This document shows, piece after piece, positions 11,432 to 20,519 of a stretch of DNA of 64,000 nt. The translations under genes and the position numbers were made by a program. The notes below the pieces were generated by a model. The model did not search any database. It was given only the letters and a program-made list of their open reading frames with translations, and was not told the DNA's origin. Location: positions 33,668,001 through 33,732,000 of the forward strand of contig OX485806.1 of assembly GCA_950295325.1 (NCBI GenBank), given 5' to 3'. Origin of the DNA: Polytrichum commune (lineage: Eukaryota > Streptophyta > Polytrichopsida > Polytrichales > Polytrichaceae). Each line of letters starts with the position of its first letter. Position 1 is the stretch's first letter.

Positions 11432-12960
11432 CACTACACCATTTATGATATTTAGTGTCACATGCGTAATAGTGTCACTTACCCTATTTTGAGGTGTATG
11501 CTAGGTTGCATTGATGATTAACAACTTCACTATAATTGTCACCTCACAACACTTGGCATTCAAGTGGACATACTATTATCTGGACATGAGCATGTTCAAA
11601 GGTGTTATGATGTGCATGCCTATGTTACATAATGGTCTACAAGTTGATTAAAGTGTACACAAATGACACTTGCCATTACTATTCTCCCTCTTTAGTATGA
11701 CACCTTTGGGAAACACAAAAAAGGTCGTATTATCAAGGTGTCGTCTTCTCATTAATATGACAATGGTGTAAAGTTGTCGTATTATTGAGGGAATACGAAA
11801 ACATAAGTTTGATGAGCTTCAAAATACATACAACGAGTTTAAGCAATATAGATGGTATGAAATAATAACGTATAACTCCAAACAAATACAAATATTCTCA
11901 AGAACTCTTGAAATAAAAGTCCAAAGATCTTTGGTGTTGCCTACCCAAGTTAGCAACTGTCAACTTATCTAATTCCCTACTAACTTTTGAAAACTAATAA
12001 TTTCATTAACACCAAAATATAAAGAGTTCTTTAATAAGAAACTAGACAACAATGATTCATGACGTTTAGCATCAAGATACCGGTGATCTCGGGGGGCTCA
12101 CTCCCTCTTATATTTTGCATACACGTGCGTTTGGGACCTATTTATTGGGGGGCTATTTACCTTGCAGAAAAGATTATAAGGTATGGTATTTTTCAAAATA
12201 AAGGTGTGATGGTATTTTACATGTGATGGTATTTTACATGTAATCCTTTTCCACTATTTTAAAACCCCCTATATTATATGTAAGTTTTTTACAAAATTTA
12301 TCTACAATGAATATATTAGACCCTATTTTTTTATCGCACGTTGTTCTACGATTTTCGCCAGTGAACCCCCCGAGCCGGTGATACTATATCACCCATGTAC
12401 AAGGCAACATACTAGGCAGGAGGCCACTAACCCTAACCATGTCCATTCTACACTGATAACCGTAATTATCATTAAGTTCCTAATGATAAGTGAAGTTCCC
12501 AAGTAGTTCCCAAGTGAAAATGGATGTATTTTACATGTACATAGCATAGATGAAAGGAATATTGACATTAACTACCTCTTTAATATGACAAAATGGAGAT
12601 TCTAAATGTCGCATTATCGAGTGTCGTAGTCGTATAATAGAGGGAGTTTTGAACTTAAAAGTTTGGTCTCGCAAAAATGTGTCGTAATATCAAGGGTGTC
12701 GTATTAACGAGGTTAGATTGTAGTATGCTAAAAAACATCTTCCCCTTGCATACTAAATCAAAAAATTATCATCTAGCGTATCCCAATGTGCGACTCTAAA
12801 TGTCATAATGTACATTTTTTTCACTAAAAGAAGTTACTTGTGTTGACGAATGGAATCATATTGACAATTTGCAGGCGTGACACTTTGAGACCTCTAGGCA
12901 TCTAGTGTAGACCCTTCACAAATAGCGTACGTGACACTAAATGCCATGAACGATGTAGTA
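11432..12960. mobile_element. Candidate CACTA-like non-autonomous element
   Basis: The left end CACTACACCATTTATGATAT, then TTAGTGTCAC, pairs with the right end, whose reverse complement reads TACTACATCGTTCATGGCAT, then TTAGTGTCAC. The start CACTACA is the hallmark of En/Spm (CACTA) transposons; the right end differs in the first base. I could not find a convincing 3-bp target duplication. The interior holds two smaller hairpins whose arms share CTCTTTA.TATGACA (about 11684-11805 and 12570-12650), plus a nested hAT-type MITE. No TNP2-like transposase is visible. Confidence 0.5.
12088..12374. mobile_element. hAT-type MITE (family C[A/T]CGGG), 287 bp
   Basis: A perfect 8-bp direct repeat CCGGTGAT lies at 12080-12087 and 12375-12382. 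The ends are CTCGGGGGGCTCACTCC and, reverse-complemented from the right, CTCGGGGGGTTCACTGGCG. Both arms reach an ACGTGCG block, as in its relatives. It sits inside the CACTA-like candidate. Confidence 0.88.
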
Positions 12961-13982
12961 GACTACTCACTTCCTTGTGTTAACACTAGATATTGAATAC
13001 TTTTATCCTACGTACTAGAATTCCTTGGAACTAGAAAAAGTACGCGAAAAACAAATTCTCTCTTTATTTTTCCTAAGAAAAATTCCAACCACAAATATCC
13101 GAAACGTGGAGCGCCGTGGGTGTCGTGGACTTATGTGTTGACTCTTTAAAGGGATCAAAGACATGATGACTCCATCATTTCAAAAAGTGTTCATCATGTG
13201 CTTGCCACATCAAACCCTTTAAGGTGCAGGTGGATTTCATGATTGTTGTAGCCGTATTGTTACCACATGGCTAACATTAAAGCATTATAATACACGTGTA
13301 CAATACCAATAGATCATTGCCTATGTGTTCATCAATATCAAAAGCAATATAGGGTCCTTGTTGGGCTCCAAAGTAAATGCTTACTTCAAACCTAACCTAA
13401 CTTATGTTTGGGAGCCTTGTCATTGCTTTCGAAAGTGGGATGCCAAGTCATAAAATAAGCCGTACTTAATGGTGACCTCAAATTTGGAAGTTGATGGCGC
13501 CGTCTTCGACTATTGGTATAGCTTAGTCAAAAAGGGGCCGAGGCCGTTTTCTAGTTGCTCTTTTGAGCTTTATTCTATAGAGATTGGATTGTCCAATTGT
13601 GTCGAGCAAAGGGAAATGAAGGTATAAATACTAATGATTGACCAAAGGTGTCCGTCGTCCGTGACTCCTTCGGTGTCTCAATGTGGTGTATGCAATCGCG
13701 GAGGGACCAAAAGTGATTGGGGATAAAACTTTCGGATACAATGCCCCCATTCAATATTTGCCGAGTCCAAATATCATTGTGTTTCGTTTCTTTATTATTG
13801 TGGGACAATATCATTGTCATCCATAAGGGTTGTGAACTATAAACCCTCAAGAGGTTAACTACGCCTTAATGCACATGTGTAGATATTTGTCACATGTACA
13901 AATTTGACACAATGAGGTTCACCAAGTTGTGAAAAGTACGAATACAACTTATTGATTTAGTGTGGAAGGAACATTGAGTGTT
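12961..13982. other. Gene-free stretch left of the Harbinger element
   Basis: The only frame of note (13575-13850, minus, 91 codons) has no recognisable motif. Nothing else is seen. Confidence 0.4.
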
Positions 13983-14023
13983 GAGGGGCGGTTTACACTA
14001 TGGACCATGAAGTCGTCCCACGG
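13983..14023 (+). repeat. Left terminal inverted repeat of Harbinger
   Basis: It begins GAGGGGCGGTTTACACTATG and ends CGTCCCACGG. It pairs with 17574-17614 with three mismatches (positions 17, 20 and 30 of 41). Confidence 0.93.
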
Positions 14024-14430
14024 CCGTTTAAGCGATGTGATTGGACGTTGAAGTCGTCCCGGGACGACTTGGGTTTACACCAAGGAAAAAATGGCAGAGT
14101 GACCACGGAGGTTGAGGTCCACAAATTTTGTATTTTAAGCCTACTATATCCACTGGCATGGTCCAACGGGTTTTCCGTTGGGAGGGGCAAAAGAGGTGGT
14201 CCTGGAAAAACAGTCAGGGGCCCATGGCAGAAAAATGCCAAAATAAATTTTTTAATAAATTTTTATTGTCCGCTGCAGGTTACTGTTAAAACGGATTAAC
14301 GGTTTAATTTCAGGGCACAATGAAAAGGCCGTTATATGAAGGATTTGTCATTTCTCTTTCTTGCAACATAGTGATAGAGTGATAGATTTTTTGTCGCAAA
14401 ATTTTTTCGCAAAATTTTTTTTCCGCAGAA

Positions 14431-15882
14431 ATGGAAGGATACTTTGTTGATGAGGAAGCACGTAGAGAGTTACAAGGAGAGTGGTCACAAAATTCAGAGT
14501 GGATGCAACGAGTGTCAAATCAAAATTTTAGAGAGAATCAAAATTCGATTTCACGAATGTTGCAAGGTCCGAATGTGCTCCCCAACACTTTTAGTGTATT
14601 TCATCCTCCTCCACTTCTGAACATGACAAATTACAGACAAGGAGGACAGTTAGATAGTCATCATGTTATAGAAGAAATGTTTGAAGAAAAAGAGGAAACC
14701 GAGGGAGCAGCAAAGAGCCAACTAGCAGGAAGAAAGAGGGGGCGTGTTACAAAAGAATCAACAAAGAAGATGAAGAAAGGCGACAAGAGGAATACAATCG
14801 AAATTGGCGAATCGGAAGAAGAAGAAGAAGAAATGAGCAGAATCAAATGGAAGGATTTTGAAGTGCATCACCTGATAGCAATTCGCGGGGAGATGGAGGA
14901 AGAATTCACAAAAACAGCAAACAAGCAAGGTAATATGTTTTTCAAATTTTTTTGTAATTTGATTTTTGGTAAAAGGTAAATGTGGTAAAAGGTAGATGTG
15001 GTAAATGTGGTAAAAAGTAAATGTGGTAAAAGGTAAATATGGTAAAAGGTAAAAGATAAAAGGTAAACGTATGATGTTGGCCGTATGATGGGCCCGTAGA
15101 GGCCTTGGCCTTGGCCTTGGCCGTAAGCCCCTATGCCCCCCCTCCCCCCATAGTCGGGCGGCCGCTGCCGCGGGGGCTTCGAGTTTTGTTACTGTATTTA
15201 GTAAATGTTTGTCAAGGTCGGGAATGGAACCCGCGTCTCCTCTACCCTAAACCTCTATCCTTACCACTACGTTACACTCCCTACTTCGATACCAATGACG
15301 TCGCTTATGTCCTTATACTACACTTCAACTATGCTGAATTTTTTTTTTCAGGGTCAATTTCAACATCTTTTAGCTTCTGGTTTGGAGTTTTTAATGTGTT
15401 TTCCTGTTGCTACTGTAGGTACCAACTCTTGGCTCAAATTGCAGATTCGAATGGTCGCTGCAATCAAAGGTTTCAACCGTTCCTGGTTATCGTGCAAAAA
15501 AAAATACAAAACCATCTTAAGTGAATACAGAACTGACAAGAGAGCAAATGAAATTTCAGGCAGTGATAGAAAACAAGAATGCAAGTGGTTTACAGAGATG
15601 GATCAATGGTATGGTAGTAGGGCCAGTGTTCATAATGAAATTCCTGCTAGTGCTACAGAATCTTGGGCAGAAGATAATATTCCTTCTACCCCTACACCGT
15701 CTCAGACAACAACTTCTGCACCGCCAACACAAGAGAAAAAAAAGAAGACACAAGAGAAGATTGAAAATCTTCTAGAACAGGTTGTAGGAAATTCAGGGGC
15801 ACTTCTTGCTTCATTCCAAGAATCTACTGCTATCCTCAAGAATATGGATAAGAATTTTGCAGCTCTTATAGCTAAATTCTAG
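14431..15882 (+). CDS. Harbinger Myb/SANT-like DNA-binding protein, two exons
   Basis: This is the second protein of PIF/Harbinger elements. In the family it binds DNA near the element ends and helps bring the transposase to the nucleus. Exon 1 is 14431-14929 and exon 2 is 15419-15882, joined G|GTAATA to CTGTAG|GT, giving 320 residues in frame. The N-terminal half holds a basic stretch (about 100-120, KRGRVTKESTKKMKKGDKR) that could be a nuclear signal, and an acidic run (128-134). The Myb/SANT (trihelix-like) domain spans about 138-205: IKWKDFEVHHLIAIRGEM, W171, W188 and CKKKYKTILSEYR. The splice site falls inside this domain, which confirms the join. The C-terminus (about 275-320) is a likely coiled coil. 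Its stop is 2 bp from the stop of the convergent transposase. Splice sites were inferred by eye. Confidence 0.87.
14968..15068. repeat. GGTAAA-type short tandem repeat in intron
   Basis: Imperfect repeats of GGTAAA(T/A)GTGGTAAAA fill the start of the Myb/SANT gene intron, about 100 bp in all. Each unit contains GGTAAA, so the sequence is rich in possible GT donors just after the real one. Confidence 0.8.
15216..15281 (-). repeat. tRNA-derived SINE-like head inside the Harbinger intron
   Basis: Read on the minus strand the 66 bases begin GGGAGTGTAACGTAGTGGTA and end GGGTTCCATTCCCGACC. TAACGTAGTGG fits a polymerase III A box and GGTTCCATTCC fits a B box with one mismatch, at tRNA-like spacing. 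The arms do not form a full cloverleaf with a clear anticodon stem, so it looks like the head of a tRNA-derived SINE rather than a working tRNA. Its 3' limit and target duplication were not found. Confidence 0.5.
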
Positions 15883-15884
15883 AT

Positions 15885-17279
15885 TTAATCACTATCACTA
15901 TCAGTTTCCATAATACTAGATTTCTGCCGTAGTTTGTATTGCCACAAACTTTCTGCCAATGTTTCGTGCATCGTTGTAGCTTCCCGCAGAAGGTCATTAG
16001 CCTTCTCATTTTCTCTCAATAAAAATAAATTTGTCTCTTCATCATTTTCTTCATCTGCAATTGGCATATCTTCCCTAGCTAATATCCTTCTTCGCACTTC
16101 CGCAATTCCAGCTCTTTCTCCTCGTAATTCACTGCCTTCTCCTACTTCACCCTCGCTAATTCTTCTAGATAATTTATTTTCTGCTTCAATAATCCAATCT
16201 TCTTCTATACCTTCGTTATTGACAATGCATATATTGTGCAATAATATACAAGTTGCTACAATATCAGGCATATTCCTCAAAGGTACCTCAGATCGTTTCA
16301 TTATCAATCTCCATCTGCCCTTCAAAATCCCGAACGCCCTCTCTACGCACATCCTCGTCGAAGATTGTATGAAATTCCAATTTCCCTCTTTCCCGGATAA
16401 CGCTGTTTTTCCACCCTTAAATGGACAATACATCCAAGGTCGTACCGGATATGCCGCATCTCCTATCAACTTGTAAGGCTGGAATTTACCCTCAATACAA
16501 GCTCGTCCAATTTTTGTTACTTGAAATACTGCCCAATCGTGAAGACTCCCTGCCCACCCAAACTCATAATCCCAAAACATGCAATCAGGTCCAACAATTC
16601 CCTGTAAAATCGCTGAATGAAATGACTTCCTACAGTAATAATCTTCTCCCCCGAGTATAGGAGCTAAAACAGGAATATGTGATCCATCTATCGCACCTAT
16701 AATGTAAGGTATTCCGTGCAACTTTTCGAACTTTGAAGCTAAAACCCTAAACTGTGATTCACTTGGAGTTTGCACGAAAATTGGTTGAAGATGCTTTCTT
16801 ACGGCTCTGCAAAATTCTCTCACTATTATAGATATTGTGCTTTTATGTACTCCATACAAATCACCTATTGTTTGCAATCCATCACCACTACCCAACCGAT
16901 GCAATGACATCGCTATCCTCTCTTGCACCGGTACCGAAACCCTAAAACGAGTATCCTCTTTCTTCAAATAAGGACCCAACCTCTCACACAAGAACCTAAA
17001 TGTCGTATATGTCACTCGCGTTCGCTTTCTAAATTCTTTCTCCGTCCACGAACCTAATAGCAACCGGTCCACAAAACCTAACATCCTCTCTTGACTCCAT
17101 ATGTTCCTCTCTTTACGTCCAATGCTTTCGTAAACCACGCTCAAAATTGCAAATTTTTCCCATTCTCCTTGCAAAATCAGTGTTTGAATGCCTACAACAT
17201 TCTTCACAAGCATGTACAAAAATATGTACAATCCTAGTAGCACAACTAGCTTCCTCCTCCTCTCTTCCATTTCGACCAT
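15885..17279 (-). CDS. PIF/Harbinger DDE transposase (HARBI1-like)
   Basis: The 464-residue protein is a single open frame from the ATG at 17279. Members cut and paste the element using a DDE nuclease fold. The catalytic triad is visible: D198 in GAIDGSHIPV, D274 in LIGDAAYPV and E313 in CVERAFGILKGRWRL, with the usual SLHDWAVF segment between them (about 245-252). A helix-turn-helix candidate spans 137-160 (TIGDLYGVHKSTISIIV). The C-terminus is acidic and ends METDSDSD. The first 30 residues contain a markedly hydrophobic helix (LVVLLGLYIFLYMLV), unusual for a nuclear enzyme. Length is close to the family norm and there is no frameshift or stop. The gene converges on the Myb/SANT gene of the same element. 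Confidence 0.94.
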   Translation of the reverse strand: MVEMEERRRKLVVLLGLYIFLYMLVKNVVGIQTLILQGEWEKFAILSVVYESIGRKERNIWSQERMLGFVDRLLLGSWTEKEFRKRTRVTYTTFRFLCERLGPYLKKEDTRFRVSVPVQERIAMSLHRLGSGDGLQTIGDLYGVHKSTISIIVREFCRAVRKHLQPIFVQTPSESQFRVLASKFEKLHGIPYIIGAIDGSHIPVLAPILGGEDYYCRKSFHSAILQGIVGPDCMFWDYEFGWAGSLHDWAVFQVTKIGRACIEGKFQPYKLIGDAAYPVRPWMYCPFKGGKTALSGKEGNWNFIQSSTRMCVERAFGILKGRWRLIMKRSEVPLRNMPDIVATCILLHNICIVNNEGIEEDWIIEAENKLSRRISEGEVGEGSELRGERAGIAEVRRRILAREDMPIADEENDEETNLFLLRENEKANDLLREATTMHETLAESLWQYKLRQKSSIMETDSDSD

Positions 17280-17573
17280 ACTTGCTGAATTTTAAGGCGA
17301 AAAGAAGAAAAACCTAAGTGAGAAGATAAGTGAAGGCATGTGTAGACAAGTGAAGTCAACAAAATGGTCAAACTTTGTTTTTTACTAAAACTGCCCTTTT
17401 TGGGCTTTATATTAAAAAAATCAGCACATCCACTCCTTGCCGCATGGTCATTCCTCTTGGTCCACATTCGGTTTACACCTAGTGAGGGGCCCAACGGCTT
17501 TGTAAATCAATTTTTTAATAACTCGGACCATGAAATGTAGACCATGAACTCGTACCAAGGAATAAGGCATCTT

Positions 17574-17614
17574 CCGTGGGACGAGTTCATGGTCTATGGT
17601 GTAAACCGCCCCTC
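17574..17614 (-). repeat. Right terminal inverted repeat of Harbinger
   Basis: Its reverse complement begins GAGGGGCGGTTTACACCATA and ends CGTCCCACGG, matching the left repeat at 38 of 41 positions. Confidence 0.93.
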
Positions 17615-18821
17615 AGTGGCATGCCTCGAGGGGTTGGATGATTGGAGAAGGTCCAAAAACCCCAACGATACCAAGGAAATGGGTCATGTCTTTTGTATAT
17701 TAATACCACGTATAAAGTGTCCCCACCCATACACTCAATTCAAGAATTTATATAGATGTTGGCAATGGGCCAAGTGTAGGGGGATTTGGAGTTCATGACA
17801 ATGTGGTGGAGTCACCCACACCATGAAAATTGAGACTTCCCTTTACGAGTCCGTATGCCTAAACATAGAAAGATGTGCACTTCATGTTGCTCCAAGCTTT
17901 TATTATTTAATTGTTTGAGACAAAAGGCCAATGTTCCAATGCCAAGTATGAATTCAAAATTGGGTAGGCAAGCCCACTTGGAGGAGGTGGGCCCCCTGAA
18001 GTGTGTCACACCGCCAAGTGAAGAAAGAACTGAAAACCAATCACCAAGGACAACCCCTCAAACTCACCACCAAGGAACGAAAGAACTGAAAACCAAACAC
18101 CAAGGACAACCCCCCAAACTCACCACCAAGGACAACCTTCAACCCACCACCAAGGATGCCCCCAAACCATCACTAACCAAATAAACTACCTAAGAATTAG
18201 GATTCTTGCAATTCCAATTGATTTTGAAGTCATCGCGATGACAAAGGACACTTATACATGAAAAGTTATAGGTACACTCTTCAAAGGCAACGTTCAATGT
18301 CAAGAAATAGGGTCCAGATACAATTGTCGTATGCCATTAAACTTAATTGCACTTTGGCCAAACGAATTAGGGTTGCACCGATTTTGTCAAATGGGAGCCT
18401 AGTAGAATGCAAGCAAGAGGACTCTTCGTTTTGCTTGCTTTGTCAAGAAGCCAACATACTACCTTCCTATAGTTGATTGTTTATGGAAGTTAGTGTTTGG
18501 AGGATGCATTCTTTGTAAATTACTCATAGCACATGAGTACATAGGGTAACAATCTAATCTCCATGTACACATGTCAAATTTAAATCTAGATTCCTATAAA
18601 CATACACACCAAGCCATTTTTAAAAAGGCAGTTTGTAAATATATACCGATCTTGATCACTCAAAATTGAGATACTTCAAAATACAAATATCACATTAGTA
18701 TTTCTATTGTTCCGGCTCATTTCTAGCACATCCATCTTAACTTAGTAAATGGGATTTGAGGCATTGGGGATGACTGTCTTAGCCTTATTCTTGAGCGTTC
18801 TTATGGTTCCCGTTTGTTCCT
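17615..18821. other. Gene-free stretch
   Basis: A short CACCAAGGACAACC-type repeat, four or more degenerate units, lies at about 18038-18170. It creates a 109-codon frame without known motifs. Nothing else is seen. Confidence 0.4.
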
Positions 18822-19171
18822 CTCGGGGGGGGGGGGGGGGGTAGTCATTGGTTGGAGTAGCAATATACGTGCGAACAAATGATAGGGCATTTTAAAAACA
18901 TGGGGGGTAAAAATTATAAATGGACTTAAGAGTAATATAGGGTATCAAAAATGGCACTGGACATCTTTAAAGTACTATAGGGTATGGAATAATAGGTAAT
19001 TTGGAATTATAAGTAATGTAAGCCATTTTTCTATTAACCCAAAGTAGAAATTTACATAATGATAGCATGTGAAAAAAAGAAGAGAATTGAAAGTAATACC
19101 CCCCTATAAAATAGTGGTTGTTTGCACCTATATCCTTAATTTTTTAACACACTGCCCCCCCCCCCCCCGAG
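18822..19171. mobile_element. hAT-type MITE (family C[A/T]CGGG), 350 bp, with expanded G/C end tracts
   Basis: A perfect 8-bp target duplication TTGTTCCT lies at 18814-18821 and 19172-19179. The element starts CTCG followed by a long G run and ends with a long C run followed by GAG. An ATACGTGCGAAC block lies 40 bp in, as in its relatives. The homopolymer ends look like slippage expansions of the CTCGGGGGG terminus seen at 12088. Confidence 0.85.
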
Positions 19172-19570
19172 TTGTTCCTACAACTTCTCTTCAACTCTTC
19201 TAAAATATAGGCACTTGTTTTTGGCCATGTTTTGTGTGTGTATTCCCTTCTTTAATACTAGGACATATGTGTTAAAGGACTAAAAATATATTTGTAAGAG
19301 CTTTTCAAAACGTTTTTGGGAGTTTCAAAGGGAACATACAAGCAACCTCTTAACCGACTTCTAGGAGCGATTTTGCATGACTCAAAGCCCTCCTCCTAAA
19401 GCCGCAAAACGGCTTCAAACCTTTCAAAAGAAAACACAACCCTTCTTCCGGTGTGTGATCATAAAATGGTCTCGTTTGCAATGGCACTACATTGAACCAC
19501 CTGTGCCGCCCCCACCTATTGCATAGAAATCTTGAAACCCAAAATGACGATGTGCGTGATTCGCAATCGA
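19172..19570. other. Gene-free stretch
   Basis: No supported gene. The 19350-19613 minus-strand frame runs into the tandem repeat that follows and has no recognisable motif. Confidence 0.35.
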
Positions 19571-19845
19571 TAAGCGCAGGAAATGATAACTCCAAATTTG
19601 ATCTAACGGCCATAATCGTTCGTGGAGTTGGGGAGCGCTAAGCGCAAGAGATGATAACTCCAGTTTCGATCTAACGGCCCGAATCGTCCGTGGAGTTGGT
19701 GAGCACTAAGCGCAGGAGATGATAACTCCAAATTCGATCTAACGGCCCGAATCGTCCGTGGAGTTGGGGAGCGCTAAGCGCAGGAGATGATAACTCTAGA
19801 TTCGATCTAACGGCCCGAATCGTCCGTGGAGTTGGGGAGCGCCAC
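19571..19845. repeat. Minisatellite, 68-bp unit, 4 copies
   Basis: Units start near 19571, 19639, 19708 and 19776 with AAGCGCA(G/A)GA(G/A)ATGATAACT and contain TCGATCTAACGGCC and CGT(C/T)CGTGGAGTTGG. The 68-bp period is constant and divergence between units is only a few percent. The 19671-19907 minus-strand frame is an artefact of this repeat. Confidence 0.92.
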
Positions 19846-19996
19846 ACACCTTTGTTTAACTTATACCATTCTCCACTGCATTCCTGTAAGCTGGTCACAG
19901 ATGGCAAATCTGCATCCTGCTTGCGAGAATCTCGACCGCCGCAGGAGTTGACACATGGTTCAGGAGACAGAAAGTTAGGGCACGGGTAAGAAGGAA

Positions 19997-20519
19997 GGGC
20001 CGCTTTACACCTACAGGCTGGGCCAATTCCCCTTCAGGCCGATTGCATGAAATCTCAGCCCCTTTTGGGTTGGAGGCCGGCCGGCCTCCCCTACACATTA
20101 TAATAAGATTATAATGGGGGCCAATTTTTCCACATGTAAAGGACTTCCGGCCAAGAAGCTAGGCCGTTTCAATAAATCTAGCATAATTCAACGGATCTAG
20201 CATAATCTAGCATAGAGCCGTTCATATTTCCACATAATCCAATGGATATAGTTCGTTGAAAAAATCATGTTTTTTTATTGAATTGTGACATTGGTCCTAA
20301 GGCCAAGAATTGGTCCTCCATTTTGGGTGCACTCAATTCAACGAGCTCGGGCCGTGTCATATCATGCATTTTTTGATTAAAAATTTCATACCACCAAATC
20401 GGCCTGGTCTTTAGGTGTAAAGGGGCTAGGACCGATTTCAGCCTTTTGACCAATCACAAGTGAGGTTTTCAACCCTCTTACACAACGAATTGGCCTGGCC
20501 TCTAGGTGTAAAGCGACCC
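19997..20519. mobile_element. Tourist/Harbinger-type MITE, 523 bp
   Basis: The left end begins GGGCCGCTTTACACCTACAG and the reverse-complemented right end begins GGGTCGCTTTACACCTAGAG. The arms stay similar through GGCCAATTC (about 32 bp). The flanking triplets are GAA (left) and TAA (right), close to the TAA target expected for PIF/Harbinger. The interior has several internal repeats of TCTAGCATAA and GGTGTAAA. It is non-coding. Confidence 0.75.

Larger units (their letters stand above)
13983..17614. mobile_element. Complete PIF/Harbinger DNA transposon
   Basis: The 3,632-bp element is bounded by inverted repeats at 13983-14023 and 17574-17614 that match at 38 of 41 positions. It carries the two genes typical of the superfamily: a Myb/SANT-like protein on + and a DDE transposase on -. 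Both frames are open and the genes converge. Shorter copies of the GTTTACAC core recur subterminally near 14072 and 17471. PIF/Harbinger targets are usually 3 bp (TWA). If the ends are set at GGGGCGG, the flanking triplets are TGA (left) and TCA (right), which are not a direct repeat, so the exact boundary is uncertain. With both genes intact it could be autonomous. Confidence 0.93.

Noticed and set aside
15216-15281. A functional tRNA gene
   Set aside because: Box-like words are present but acceptor and anticodon stems do not form convincingly, so it is listed only as a SINE-like head.
15105-15524. 139-codon + frame across the Myb/SANT intron
   Set aside because: It spans the intron and tRNA-like head; the spliced frame restores a Myb/SANT domain and explains the locus better.
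19350-19907. Minus-strand frames with repeated SNLELS segments
   Set aside because: They are translations of the 68-bp minisatellite.
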